Notes: generated by a model not told the origin, from the sequence alone. A stretch of DNA of 64,000 nucleotides from Amyloporia xantha (GCA_036971615.1 JAYKKR010000005.1:1302001-1366000), one strand, 5' to 3'. Counted from the first letter of the stretch, positions 10,966-23,400 are shown. Made by a program: numbers and translations.

Positions 10966-13022
10966 GTTGAGCTGTAGCCGTGGCTTCACGTAGTCTTATT
11001 TGTGGAATACTTTCTCTTCGACACATTTCGTATATCTATGAACTTTTTTTCAGGCGAACGGTCGCTTTGCCCTTGATCGCGCGCGTTGCTACTTTGAAGA
11101 ATGCTCTGAGTCCATGGGGCTATAGACCCTCTGACACAGAATAGGGCAGTCGAGCGCGGATGCTCGATGAAACCCCCTGAGGTTTTGCGGCACGCATGGA
11201 TGCTAGCCCCAAACGGCAAGAGCACAGACTTGCGTATTATTTGTGGAGACCGTGTTGATGATTATTCCAGAGGCCAGACCGATAGTTGGACGTGTTGGCC
11301 TCGCACGGAAACTGTGAGGTCTTCCCGTATTCCAATATTCTTCACATTTGCGTGATGGAATACTTCCTGCGACGTAGATCTGCATGAGACAGGCAACGGC
11401 CTTCTGTTGAAGAGCGAAGAGCGAAGACAAAACGCTACGGCCCTCTCTGCCAAGGGATATCATGATGGAGCTAACGCACAAACCGAGTCACAGGATACAC
11501 CTGTGGATCATTGCGAGTCAACACGTTCTCCGGCACCCAGCTCCGCAAAGGCTCGAACAATGCATTATTAGTATCTGGCAGCAGCATACTACTAAACCGT
11601 AAGAGCAACGTTGGGACGTGCTGTCATGAGTAAACAGGAGCGAACGAGAACACGTTCATCAGACGTACCTATACAACAAGTAGTAGGGAGCCTTAATGGG
11701 TGAACACAGCGAGCGCAAGGTCAGGCAAATTCCGGCACGAACCTAGTGCATTTTCCATCAGGAAAAATTAAATGCAGGAGGAAGGTTGCTGGAAAGGGCT
11801 TTACCAACGGTGCATCACAAAGCGCCACGTCCTGACTGCTGCTACGGGCATCTACAACAGTATTGCGGAAAATTCGGTAGCTGCTTTTAATCAATGTATT
11901 TGAGAACTTATAACACACTACCGTTGAATTGCTGAGACGCATTCGAAATTACTCGAAGCACAACGCGTCAAGGGCACCGCTGTTCAGCTTCTACCAGGCC
12001 CCTTTCGCGGATATAAATAGAAAGACGTGATATCGACTTGAATAACATCTGGTCGGGAAGAAACCTCGGCGTGAGGCTCAAGTCACGGTTGCAGGCAGTT
12101 CGGGCAATGTTCGAGTCCTTGCTTGGCATCATAATGACCTGCCATTATAAGAAGAGTCATACACGGAAAGACATTTCCCAGTCGCAACGACCTTTCCTGC
12201 TGGCTAGACACAGTGTCCCTAGAAGGCTGGATCATCTGGCGGCACGGCCCGGGAGTCAGGGACTCTGGGTATTATGCAGGGAAGCCTGTTGTTGAACTTT
12301 TTGAAACATACACGCCGTTATGAAGATCAGACGGGAATGCGTTCCTGTAGTAAAATTTCAAAGAAAGTTATCACAGTCGGTGCCGTCCTGCAGATGCCAA
12401 GTCACGGTATATGATGCAAGTCCCACTGAACTCCTGAGCAGTGAGGACGATCCTTCTTCGCCAAATGTGGCAAAGCTCACGTGTTGCTTCGATCGCAAGC
12501 GAACCATTGCGTTTTCTGAACCAGCCATGGGCTTTTACCAACGCATCAAATCCACCAGCACGCCACATAAAACACTCGCTTTCACACTCCTCAATTTCAT
12601 GTCGTTTCATGCCGGTTTAATACTAAGCTGGCCGACGTCGCGACTCGCTTCTAGTAGTGCTGCTGCTTTCAATCCACGGGCAAAGGCAGAATCGAAGAGC
12701 TACCACAGGTCGTGAGGACGAAATATAATTATGGGAACAACTGTGCGACCCCACTCTACGTACACTGGAAAGACTGCGGTCACGGACCGCGACACCGTTC
12801 CAAATAGACGGAGAGAAAGGCCTGTGAACAGGAACGGGATCTGAATCCGCCCTTTCAACACACAGTGCGATATCTACAGTACATCAGCACATGTTCTGAG
12901 TCTATGTAGAACGACCGGACAACGCTCAGCTCTTCACTGCTGTGGGCACATCGGCTTCTGTCCGACTATCGGCGGAGAGATGCCTGCGCCACCTTGCTAT
13001 AGAAAATGTCATTTCAACAAGA
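10966..13022. other. 2 kb gene-poor region
   Basis: No reading frame longer than about 130 codons and none with protein-like features. I find no splice-supported exon chain, tRNA or long repeat. Confidence 0.45.
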
Positions 13023-13518
13023 CTACACTATACCAGTTGATGGACGCACCCCAGCGTTAATTGGTACGTAGATGATGTTATTTTGTCCAGTATGACATAA
13101 TTGATAACCAGGGTGTTGGCACGCATCATAACAGCAATAGCCGACCTGCAAACCAGCCGGCCCGATAGCATTACAGGGAGGGATGTTTGCGGGTATAAAA
13201 GCATTCGGGGTGCAGGCAGCGCACGGCACTGCCAGTGAAGGGGCAGCGGTGAATCCCACAGCGTATGCCTGGGTCGTTGGGTTAGGGAGGAGTAAAGTGT
13301 TCATCTGGAGTCCAGCGGCGAGATAGCACGCCGGATTATATCCTGATTAGTCGAGCAAAAATATGACATCGTCAGTGGAATCCATTCGCACAGCTTGTCA
13401 CGCATCTGAACGTACCAGCTTGGCATAGTCCTAGTGCGATCGGGTCTGCAGCTGTCGGAAACACTGCGAGGAGGGCAGTGACAAATGCAACAAGCAGAAT
13501 CGTGGTGGTGGAATGCAT
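13023..13518 (-). CDS. small secreted cysteine-rich protein
   Basis: Two exons (13416-13518, 13023-13342) give 140 residues. The N-terminus (HSTTTILLVAFVTALLAVF) is a clear signal peptide with likely cleavage near PTAA-DPIA. The mature part contains GLCQAGYNPACYLAAG and a Cys-rich stretch with VPCAAC, IPPCNAIG, GYCCYDACQHPG and QLCH, about ten cysteines in 118 residues. The single intron lies in phase 1 directly after GLCQAG, exactly as in the neighbour at 14645-14968, so the two genes look like divergent duplicates. A TATAAAG box lies at 13553-13559. Function is unknown; proteins of this kind are candidate effectors or cell-surface peptides. Confidence 0.75.
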
Positions 13519-13552
13519 TTTTGGTAGATGGGTTGAATTCTGCCAGCTCACT

Positions 13553-13559
13553 CTTTATA
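13553..13559 (-). promoter_or_regulatory. TATA box of the 13.5 kb secreted protein gene
   Basis: TATAAAG in the context CATATAAAGAGTGAGCTG, about 35 bp before the ATG. A similar TATAAAGAG occurs upstream of the paralogous gene at 14968. If used, the 5' UTR is very short. Confidence 0.45.
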
Positions 13560-14644
13560 TGCAGGGAATCACCCTAGTGCTGAGATAAAATTGATGTGAA
13601 ATGGATGCAACGGAGCTGCGGAATGACCGTTTACCAACAGGTCCTTGTACACAGTGCCGTCAATGGCGAGGTATCCGCAAAGCAGTTCAATGCCGCTCCG
13701 TTACATCGCGCATGCAGCACCAAATTCCTGGATGTGTTTGATCGACGTACCGACTAGGACGATCCAGTGACCTGTAGACTCCGATCAGCAATAACTCGCC
13801 TACCATTAGCAGTCTATCTTGTGCGTCGGCGTACGCACTTATCCCCTGAAGTAGTGACATAGGCCAAGCACACTCATTGCAATTCAGTTCTGATCAACAT
13901 CGAGCACATGTTTGACGGAAAATGAAGTAAGAAACACGACACTTGGAGTGGGATGTGACCAGACAAATTTCCGAACATGTGGCCAGACTCTAGAAGAGGA
14001 ACACGACGATCTATTGGCATCTGAACGTTCTGAACGCACGCGAGCCGCCGGGCAGGCATTCATACTCCCCGGACCGCATCTCGTACAGAACAGCCATCTT
14101 GAACGCACAGGACACTTGAGGGCCATCCATCTTCCGCTCATAAATTCTTGTGTATCGTGTGAAGGTCCCTGATATCCCAGCTAACAGGGCTTAGCACTCA
14201 GCACCCAGATGCCGCAGCATCCTGTACTAATCAAACAGAGTTTGACGTCGGACTCGTCGGCATGCAAGAAGGAAAGCAAGCTGAGAAGCAGCCCAGACTG
14301 TCCAGACCTGATGTGACAGATGGCCCCATGTTCCGGACATGCTTCTTAGCTTTCAATCCACATTAGGAATGACAAACACATCATACGTCCGTTATCCGAC
14401 GCTGCCAGAAACATGTCACTGGCGAAGAGAATCGCGCAATGACATGGCTTTGGGCTCAAGAAATGACTGTACATGACAAACAACAACATATTCATATAGT
14501 TTCACTTTCCCCAATTCTACTTCACGATCCACAAGTAGCCTGCTCGCGACGGGCGGTCTGTTGGGCAGACCCGACAAAGAGCCTTCCACGAGCAGTTAGG
14601 AGGGTATACATTCGGAGAAAGGACCATCACAAACCTGCTCCCGC
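13560..14644. other. intergenic between two secreted-protein genes
   Basis: About 1.1 kb. No coding exon is supported; small frames on both strands have no recognisable features. Confidence 0.45.
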
Positions 14645-14968
14645 TCACGGGGTCGGAGCAAACAGACCTATGGTCGCGCAAGTGGCAGAGCAGCTCCCAA
14701 GGGCGGCGTTGCACGCCAGGATGGCGGCGGGGGCAGCGGCAGCAGCGACGACAGTGCCAAAGGTGGCGCCTGCGGCGGAGTAGCAAGCAACGGCAACCAC
14801 GTTACATCCTATTCAATATGATATCAGCAGCGTTAAAATGTTTTTGAACTTGTCAAAATTAGGACACGAACCGGTCTGGCAAAGTCCATATGCAATGGGG
14901 CCCGCATCGGCAGAGGATGCGAAGGCAAGAGCAATAGCAGCGAGGGTGGCTCCAGTACCGAATTTCAT
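14645..14968 (-). CDS. small secreted protein with ILACNAALGxCxAxC motif
   Basis: Two exons (14872-14968, 14645-14808) give 86 residues. The signal peptide is KFGTGATLAAIALAFASSAD, cleaved near ADA-GPIA. The mature peptide starts GPIAYGLCQTGCNVVAVACY and continues with GATFGTVVAAAAAPAAILAC and NAALGSCSATCATIGLFAPT. The alternating Cys with long Ala/Gly runs is a pattern I associate with a widespread but uncharacterised family of fungal small secreted proteins. The intron is in phase 1 after GLCQT, as in the gene at 13023-13518. TATAAAG lies about 100 bp upstream (15069-15075). Function is unknown. Confidence 0.75.
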
Positions 14969-15068
14969 ATTGCAAGGTATAAAAAAGGCGGAGAGGTGTG
15001 TTTGGAGGGGGGCTTTGATATGGGTGTTTGTCGAAAGACGCACTGGCAGGACGTACGGACGAGCCGCT

Positions 15069-15075
15069 CTTTATA
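15069..15075 (-). promoter_or_regulatory. TATA box of the 14.9 kb secreted protein gene
   Basis: TATAAAG in AGTATAAAGAGCGGCTC, about 100 bp upstream of ATG 14968. Confidence 0.45.
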
Positions 15076-15827
15076 CTACTCTCGCCTCCGCAGCGCCGCC
15101 ATCGTTCCTTCGCTGTCGACTGTACAACAGGCTGGCGCGAGAGTAATTGGAAATACGTCTGGAAAGAGCCACACCGTCAGCCCGAAACTCCGGGACTCGC
15201 CCGCATGTCGCACAGCTGGATGAGGAAACATCACATCCACCAACGCCGATCAGGTTTGACAGATGTAGAAAAGAAAACACCACTCGAAGCTCAGAGGAGG
15301 GAAGATATCACTGCGGACCAATTATGGGCTACGGTGTTCTGAATGCAATAATTCGTCCCAGGACTCTGTCATAACATGGAAATGTTCATATAAGTATGTG
15401 ACTCACTACTTGATATAAAAGAAACCCAGATACACGAATACGGTCGTCCGCGTCAACAGGATCCACGCGCCCGATCCAACCTTAGGACGTCCAGTACTCC
15501 ATCCGGGCCAATAAAAAGAACTCATGACTTTTGCTTGAGAACGCTCACTTCTGGATAGGTAGTCTCCAGCACGCACATCTAGGATCTGTTCACCCAATAC
15601 GCTAACGGTATTGCAACGTATAGAGTACATGTTGCTACGCCTGGATTCGGAGCCGGCGTTGCTGCTCAAAGCCGCCCAGCCTATCCGAGTCTTTCACATA
15701 TATGCCAATGGCGATGGAAGAGGATTTCAGTGAGAATTATCCAGAAGCAGATATAAGGATGCTAAGGTACTATAAGGTATATCAAGTCCAAACTACGTCA
15801 TCACGGGTATCTAATTTTGGGAGTCGT
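15076..15827. other. intergenic, nothing recognised
   Basis: Upstream region of the secreted-protein gene and 3' flank of the glycine-rich gene. A minus-strand frame at 15406-15669 has no protein-like features. Confidence 0.4.
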
Positions 15828-16061
15828 TCAGAGAGTGGTGCCCATACCCCCACCGCGTGTGCCCATACCACCGCCGAGGCCACCGCCACCGAGACCACCA
15901 CCGAGGCCGCCACCGCCCGTACCAAGGCCTCCGCCCGTACCGAGACCACCGCCCGTAGTACCCATACCGCCCGTACCAAGACCGCCGCCCGTGGTACCCA
16001 TACCGGTTCCAGCACCTGTCCCCATGCCCGTGCCCGCGCCAGTTCCCATTCCGCCGCCCAT
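15828..16061 (-). repeat. glycine-rich tandem repeat inside the CDS
   Basis: Imperfect DNA repeat that on the plus strand reads as runs of ccgcccgtacc / ccataccg / ccaccgag units. It encodes alternating GTG, GTT, GGGL and GM units and is likely prone to length variation. Confidence 0.75.
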
Positions 16062-16440
16062 GCCACCTCTTCTGCGGCCGAAGCCGAAGCCCCTCCTCCT
16101 TCCTGTCGTGGTACCTGTTGTTCCTCCCCCATATCCTGCGCCTGTTGTTCTCCCTGCGCCGCCGCAGCACAGCTCGCAGAAGCCACAGCAGAGGATGCCG
16201 GTGATGAGCTGGGTGACGGTAGGTCAATACTGTTTGTGAGAATGAGAGGGAGGGAAGGACATACCCAGGCAATGCCTCCGAAGATGAGCTCAAAGATGCC
16301 GACAATGGCGGCGACAATGGCGTTGACGGTGCCGACAAGGATTGAAATGAGTATGCCCTGCGATTCGACAAACACAGCGCCCGGTCAGGTCTTTGCACTC
16401 GATCGACGATAACTTTAGCATGTCAATGTCAACTCACCAT
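15828..16440 (-). CDS. hydrophobic N-terminus plus glycine-rich repeat protein
   Basis: Three coding exons (16438-16440, 16265-16357, 15828-16208) give 158 residues. The first coding exon is only the ATG, followed at once by GTGAGT. The next exon encodes an Ile/Val/Ala-rich helix (GILISILVGTVNAIVAAIVG) that continues hydrophobic to GGIAW. The last exon opens with LITGILCCGFCELCCGGAG, then an Arg-rich linker, then about 80 residues of Gly repeats built from GTGAGTGM, GTTGGGLGTGG and GGGLGG units. Similar hydrophobic-then-Gly/Arg proteins occur in Agaricomycetes; none has a known function as far as I know. The cysteine pairs near the membrane could be lipidated (inference). TATAAGAA lies at 16553-16560. 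Confidence 0.7.
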
Positions 16441-16552
16441 AGCGAGATATTAGTTTTTGTTTGATAAAAAAAGGTTCGTGATTCGTGAGCTTTCGTTATG
16501 CAAGGGGAAAGTGGTGAATTGTGTCTATCCGATCGTCCCTGGCCTCCACTGG

Positions 16553-16560
16553 TTCTTATA
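16553..16560 (-). promoter_or_regulatory. TATA-like box of the glycine-rich gene
   Basis: TATAAGAA on the minus strand, about 113 bp upstream of ATG 16440. Confidence 0.35.
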
Positions 16561-16574
16561 CTCCTGTCATATAG

Positions 16575-16626
16575 AGTGAGCCACTGCGAGAGCCACTTCG
16601 ACTTGGTCGGCGCAGTGAGCCACTGC
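16575..16626. repeat. 13 bp direct repeat upstream of the glycine-rich gene
   Basis: AGTGAGCCACTGC occurs at 16575-16587 and again at 16614-16626, 39 bp apart, just upstream of the TATA-like box. It could be a paired activator site (inference). Confidence 0.5.
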
Positions 16627-17232
16627 AGCGTACATGCTGATGTCATGTCGAGGTATGTATGATGCTCAGAGAGCAATACTCCATCTTGGCTCCATTAGAA
16701 TGAGTCGCAGACGGAATGGTTATGGCTGAGCTCCTTGGGGAAAGTCAGCGTCTCCATACGCACCGCGGCCCCACCGGGCCAACGTTGTGTCCAAGTTCGA
16801 TCAGATCGAGTGCCCCGCAATACATGTTGCCACTACCACCCTCGCTTCGACAAATCGCACGCGGACCCAACTCCACAGCTCAGCGCTCAGTAGTCAGTGC
16901 CGAGCGCCAAGGACTAAAAAAATGCTGGCGGATTCATTTTGCAAGTGGACTATCGGTACAGTGTCAATCCCAGCCATTACAACATCGGAGACCTGGCAGA
17001 TGGCAGTAGGAACGAGGAATAAACTCCGTATGTGCAAATAAGTTACGTGGGGGGCTAGCGCTCCCGCAGAAAAACGAAAGTGGTCTACAGTATGAGGGAA
17101 GGACGCGAAAGAGAGGATGAGAGAGGAATATTGTCTGCGTACGAACTTCAGTCGTAATGAACAGCGTCACGAAAACGAAGAACTCCGGGCAACTATGCAG
17201 AGGGACATTATAATCTATGTATAATACGCATG
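16627..17232. other. intergenic
   Basis: Distal promoter of the glycine-rich gene and 3' flank of the GT61 gene. No coding exon seen. Confidence 0.45.
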
Positions 17233-19061
17233 TCATGGAAGCCTTCCGGCAATGCGCTCTTGGACGATCTGTGTAACGATGGGGGCATACACTGGTATTT
17301 GCGTGCCTTGGAAGCCTTCAGGATAGTTGGGTGACATGGACTCCGGGTATGTGTGATATCTGGACAGAGCATCAGCAAGAACTCGCACGAGAGGAGAGCG
17401 AATAGCCAGCGCTAGGGTGTCAAATACGCACGTATCGTTCCAGACGGCAAAATGGCGCATGCCCAGCGCATGGGTCGTCCACTCGTAATCGTGCGCGAAG
17501 CCTCTAGGATAGAATATCTCGATGACCGTCGAGACGGGCGTGACAGGCATCATAATGAGGTGCTGCCGAACAACACATCAAAATTAAGGGGGGCTGGACA
17601 TGAATGAAGCAGCTACAGCCGATCAACGCACCGTGAGGCCATTACCATGTACGCCGATCATGACCTGATCGTAATGAATTTCAGTCCGTAGTGTCCTCTC
17701 ATCAATCGGTGTGAGCAGGTGGGACGTACCGTCGTGCGCGCAGCCAACGCCATCTGCTCCTCCTTCGTCAACTGCTCAGCCTGCACGATGTTCAGCTCCC
17801 ATCCGTGCGCCGTGCACATCGCCGTCAGCGCCGCCACCAGAGCCGCATGATCGCCGTCGATCAGGTGTCGGCGCGCTCCCTGTCTGCTGATATACGTGAT
17901 GACGATATCCTGCGGCCTGTGCAGCGGCGCGTCCGCATGCGCCCAGTCGACATCGGGCGCGTGGTCAAGGGCCTTCGCCGCCGCCTCCGCCTGCACGCCG
18001 ATGTCCATCGTCCGCTCGTCGACGCCTGAGAACCGCAGGACCGCGCGCCGGACAGGCTCCCACCACCACTTCGTGAGCGTCCCGGCCTGGTGCATGTGCT
18101 CGAACGCCGACGCGGCAATGCGCTGCGTCCGTGCGCCGCAGGCCTCCCCGCGGAAAGCGGCGGAGCGGTCGGTGAAGAGCACGGTGTCGAAATGCCAGGC
18201 ACGCGCGGGCGCGTGGTTGGATCCGGTCGAGCGGATCCGGTCTTCCCAGTCGCTCTGCACTTCGACGGTGAGGGAAGGGAAGGCGGCTCGGAGGAAATAC
18301 GAGTTGAAGCCTGGTCGGTCCCGCCAGCCGTTCGCATCGGCGTGCGCGAAGACCATGCGGTGCACCGGGGGGACGTTCGACACGCTGGAAGATGATGGAC
18401 TGACGGCCGCGTTGAATGCGCCCGACCAGAAAGACCAGATGCCGATCATGAGCTCCGCACAGAAGTGATAGTAGTGATCGAGGAATTGCGAAGGTTCGTT
18501 CACGAGGAACGTGTTCCCTTCCACGGACCAAACGCGGTTCTTTGATGATCTGTCTGGGTCGCCGCCCCAGCGGTGCCGCGCTTCAGTAGGCGTCATGAAG
18601 TCCATGTCCTCCGCAGTGGGCATGCGGGCGGCGATGTTCTCCGGTGTGTTCTCGGCGGCAAGGCCAGTGGAGGTCATGTACCTGATATCGGGGAAAGACG
18701 ACGCGGGCTGAGAGGAGATAATGTAGAGCGTGCCATTGGACATGTACAAGTTGCGAAAGACCGTCCAGCCTGGCGCGTGCGATATAATGGTCGTTTCGGG
18801 GAAGTCATACGCGAGATCGACGGCGCTTCCGGTCAGCGGCTTCTGCGCCTCGAGAGCCTTGGGCTTCAGAGGCTCCTCCAGATCGAGAGGGGAGACGGCG
18901 GAGTTGTTCACTTCGTCAAGGAAGTGAGAACTGACCTGGGTATTGACGATTATGGAACTCTGAGGCTCCTGGAAGAACACAGATGCCAGGTGCATCGAGG
19001 TCGCGCCGAGGAGAATGAGGACGACATCTCGGAGAGAGCGCGTTCGTGGTAAGCCCATCAT
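17233..19061 (-). CDS. family 61 glycosyltransferase (DUF563), type II membrane protein
   Basis: Golgi-type glycosyltransferase of family GT61, whose members add xylose, N-acetylglucosamine or arabinose to glycans and proteins. Exons 17730-19061, 17632-17664 (33 nt), 17432-17562 and 17233-17359 give 540 residues. A single N-terminal membrane anchor (residues about 10-30, RDVVLILLGATSMHLASVFF) precedes a stem region. Family motifs are LDHYYHFCAELMIGIW in the middle and GVHGNGLTHLIMM near residue 450, followed by VIEIFYPRGFAHDYEW. The GVHGNGLTH motif is assembled only after splicing the 33-nt exon. The acceptor is not predictable. The first ATG of two in tandem is used here. Confidence 0.9.
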
Positions 19062-20464
19062 AAAGATAGAATCCGATACCAGTACAAACCGCCGAGTCCT
19101 AGGAGGCCAAGGTCATGGGAGGAGGAGAAACGCGACCGCTGTCAAAATTGGGACTACTCATATAGGATTAGACAGACTGCTGCACGACCTTGCTTGATCG
19201 GAGCGCCGGAGAAACGGTTTTACTCTCAACCCCCAGATCGAATCTCTTGGCGACCGACATTGGCCCTGGCGGCATGCTCATTCCCTGCGCGGATTTTCCC
19301 CAGCTGTGGCTGAGGCCGCTCAGTTCTGTCTTCATTCTCTCGCTCGACATTGTATCGCAGCACGGTCATCCTTGACCGCATCACCCATCACCCATCTAGA
19401 GATGAGTTGTCAATCAAGAGCGTCCTTCACCAACAAACCGACACAGGCTACCGGTCGCCACCCTCTTTTCGTCTGATTTGCCGAGCGCAATGTTTGGCGT
19501 AGTTCTAGCGGTCTCACTGCGGTATCTCGTTGCAATCGCCCTCTCCTGGCGTAAAAGCGTCTATGACGCGTCATCTGAGCGGTGCGTGCTGATTCGTCGC
19601 TAGCGAACTACTATGGCCAGAGGTATGTACTATTCTGCATTGGACACGAGCAGGCAGACGCGTATATCAGCTGACAGACTGCAATCCACCCTTCGGGAGG
19701 GTCGTGTCATTGGGACCCCTCAAAAGCCCCTAGCTTTTACTGACGGCGTATCTGCTCTATCTTAATCGGTCTCACGAGTGTCTCCCATCGCCGGGCGTGG
19801 GATGTGCAGTGCAATGCAGGGTGAGGCGATGATTACGCGCACACAGAAACAGGCTATGTATGCATGTGCGGAATCATCGTCTTCAGTTTTCCTGTTTTCT
19901 CTCCTGCGCCTCGCCTTACTTTGCACGCGACGCTCGAAATATGTGCACTGCTCATACACGGCATGGTGTGCTATTCTCCCACTCATGCCAATCTCGTCTT
20001 TAATCAGGCCACCTCGGTGGCTTATGACTGTCTACTCGACTTCGCCCTAGCTGGTTAATTTCCCCTCAAATTCGATCCAAGCAGGATGAGCTGAGACACG
20101 ATGCATCCTGAATGACGCGTAGCTTCTAGAAGAATATCGTATTGGCTGTTTCACATCAGTAAGTGTATGTTATTCCTGTACATGAGACTTGAGCATTCCG
20201 AGATAAATTATGGATCATTGTCGAAGTAGCAGTCTGATGAAGATGTCTCCCACCTCCTTCCGTCAGCCTATAGATGTGCCTTCCATCAGACGACGTAGCA
20301 AGCAGCGGGAAGTCCCGCGGATTCGCCAGGATTTCACCATGACGTCGTCTGCTTTCTCGAGAGGTGACTCCCTCGAGGTACTATGCATCCAAACGACACT
20401 GGTATCCTGCAGGAGGTTCACGATACCGCACGCAGTCGTGGAGTTGGGTCGGCTCCAGTGGGGA
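19062..20464. other. intergenic, 1.4 kb
   Basis: Promoter of the GT61 gene on the left and 3' flank of the transcription factor on the right. No supported gene, repeat or RNA. Confidence 0.45.
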
Positions 20465-23400
20465 TCAAGTTCCGGGGAAGAACCCTAGCAGCAACACCGG
20501 GTCCTCCTCCGCGTCTTGCGCGGGGTTGCTGCTGTCCCACTTCCGCAGGCGTGTCTTGACCATCTCGTCCAGGAACAGCGACGGCTCCTTCCCTCCCTTG
20601 CGCAGGAAGTTTCGGATATGCCGTTCCCACTTCTTCATCAGCCTGAACTTGGCCTCTCCCGACACAATGAACGTCGTGCCCGTGCAGAACGGCGGCTGCC
20701 GCTCGCGGTACGCAATGATGGCGACCTTGGCGAACCAATAGTACGGCAACGCCTGGTCCATGAAGCGCGGTTCCTCGTCGCAGTATTGCGGCGAGTCTGG
20801 CGAGCTCGCCCAACTCTGGTACCAGCGGTGCATCGTTGCCTGTAGGGCGAGGATGCGCCCCTCACTGATGTAATTCCCATTCGGGCGCGACGTTGGGCAT
20901 TGACTCCCAACCTCGGGTAGTCGCGCCTCGAGGAAGTCTTCGAAGAGCTGGCGCAGGATCATGTGCATGACGATGTTGTGCGCCCATGGATTCAGGACGA
21001 GTGATGTGTGCGCCCCGCTGGGCTCTGCAAATCGCGCGTAGGTCGCCTGCAGACGAGGCCCTCTGAGACGTTCTGAGACGGATCCATACGGAGAGGGCTG
21101 ACGGAGAATCGACAGCCACTCGTCTGATGTGGACGCCATCCACAGCGCGTCTTCACAGGGCAGGCACATGTCAAACTCTGCTGTGTCGTACGTAGGGCGC
21201 AAACTGAAATATATGCAGTGATAACAGTCATGCAGGTAGGATACCGCAAGTGCTCTATAACCACATCGTCAGGACGTTGCAATCCCCTCGTCAAATGGTT
21301 AACGCACCTCTTGGCAGTCTCATAAATCGCCCATTCTCGCCAGACCTGGGGAGCGGATGCCTGATCTATGACATTCGGAGGTACCCAGTCGAGTATCTTC
21401 CCCGAGAAGCCGCTTAAATGGATCATCTATGCCAACTTCGTCATCCTGCATGTCGGGCGAGCGGCAGCAAACAAGACGTACCATGGCTAGCACCGCGTGG
21501 TAAACGTTCGAGAACGCGCGCTGTTCGGAATTATGATGGAATAGCCCGAGCGTCTGGAAGAGATCCACGGCCAGTGCAAGCTGTACTCGATGCTCGCAAT
21601 CCACTGGCTCCTTCGCCTGAGAAGTACAAACAGGTGTCAGAACAGCTTCAGGGGCAGGGCGAAGAACAGCTAACTAACCAATTCCACTACCAATTCATCC
21701 CTCGCCGTAGCGAGGATGGTATCGATGAAATTCATGGCCGTTCGTGTCTTCACATACAAAGCCCCACAGGCCTGCATAGCCACCACAAGCAGTGGAGACT
21801 TTCCCTCTATATCAAACGTCGCAACATGAACAATAGGCATATTGGGCAGGTAAGCCGAGTAGAACAAGGAGACTAAAGCAATAAAAAAAGACAGGCATGG
21901 AACTCGGTCAGTAAAAAGGGCCGCATATATGCGTCGTGAAATGCTACTCACGATACGTCTGTAGTTCTGCTGCAGACGGGCCACTTTGCGAGCTCGACGC
22001 CGTTGATGCGGGAGTACTAGCGTTGCTTTGCCCAGGGCTGGAGTAAGCGCCGGATGAACTTTGCTGGTTCTCTTGCGGCACAGCATTTGTATCCTGTTGC
22101 AAATCGACCGGCACGGTCGCAAAGGGAAAGGTAGAATCCCACACGTTGTCCTCACCACTCATCTTCCTATCCATTTCAGCCCCTATTGCAGGAAGACTAG
22201 ATCCATCCGACGGCGGGCCAAACATCTGTTGGCTCGGAGAGAAAATGCCTCCAAAGAGATCACCCAGGCGGCCATCGTCCAGCACGTCGTTGGTCGGAGC
22301 GTGGGTCTGGGGCGCCGTCTGATCGATCCGTGCGAACGTTGAGAGACTATCAATCGAGAAACAGACGGAAGGCTCAGGATCAAATGTAGAGAGCGGCGAC
22401 GACAGCTGTTCCATTGACGGTGAATTATCGCTACGCACAGCAGATGTACGCATCATGTCCAAATAATTACGAGGAAGAGGAATGGCAGAGACAGGGCCAT
22501 CAGAGCGTGAGGGCGCGGGGTAAGCTGCCAACATTGCGAGTAACTCTGTCTCCAAGTCATCTGTTTTGATGCTGGACGGCCCAGCCGAGCTGGAGCTGGA
22601 ACCTACTGTATGACCGGCCGCATACACGCAGTCACGTCCCCGAGCCTGGCATTTCGAACATGGATGCTGGAGATCACACTTCACTTTAGACTCGGCACAT
22701 GATTGGCATGATTTGCGTCTAGAGCGAGCCATACCTCTGTAAGACAGAAAAATCAGTAACGGCAGGACTATAAACAGGACTTGTCGAGATACAGCCCTCA
22801 GTATGCCTTTCACGAGATCTCAGCGTCAGGGGTGCAGCACAGAAATAAGCCAAGGAAAGATTGGCTCAGGCACAGCGTATTGATGTCTCCGGAACCCTTG
22901 GCTCGTGAAAATAATAGGTGAATCAGACCTATGCTGCTCTCGACCCCCGAGCCTTACAGCGACGTCCCGAATTCTGCGAAGAGATGGAGCACGAACAGAA
23001 TATACTCGTGGGCAGAGGATCTCTGATGATGGAAAGAAATGAAACACTCACTGATCGCCGCAGCTGCGTTTGTGTCTTGTAAGAAGATCACTCCGAGTAA
23101 ATTGAGAGTGACATTTCTATGATATCGGGTGAGTCAGCCATAGTCATTGATCTTCGAATAGTGAGCCATACATCACATTCATGAAGCTTCTCTCTAGTAT
23201 CTGAATTATGCTGCGGTTGGCAAAACGATGCAGAAGAGAGAGTCAATGAACGTACGCGTCCGAAGGTGACGGCTTAGATGAGTTGTACGAGTGAACTTGG
23301 CAGGGCATAAAGGACACGACTTGGTCTGAGGTACTGAAGGAATATTACCCTTGTGCAATCGCATCTTGGATACTGCGCCGCCATCCTTTCGAAGCTCAAC

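Noticed and set aside
13023..19061. Idea that the secreted peptides, glycine-rich protein and GT61 enzyme form one biosynthetic cluster.
   Set aside because: No tailoring enzymes, protease or transporter typical of peptide-natural-product loci lie among them, and spacing is ordinary; proximity alone is not enough.
22733..22813. Upstream in-frame ATG at 22813 giving a hydrophobic leader before the Zn2Cys6 cluster.
   Set aside because: This stretch is the 3' end of the 315-nt intron (TTACAG acceptor at 22737); the C2H2 exons provide the real N-terminus.
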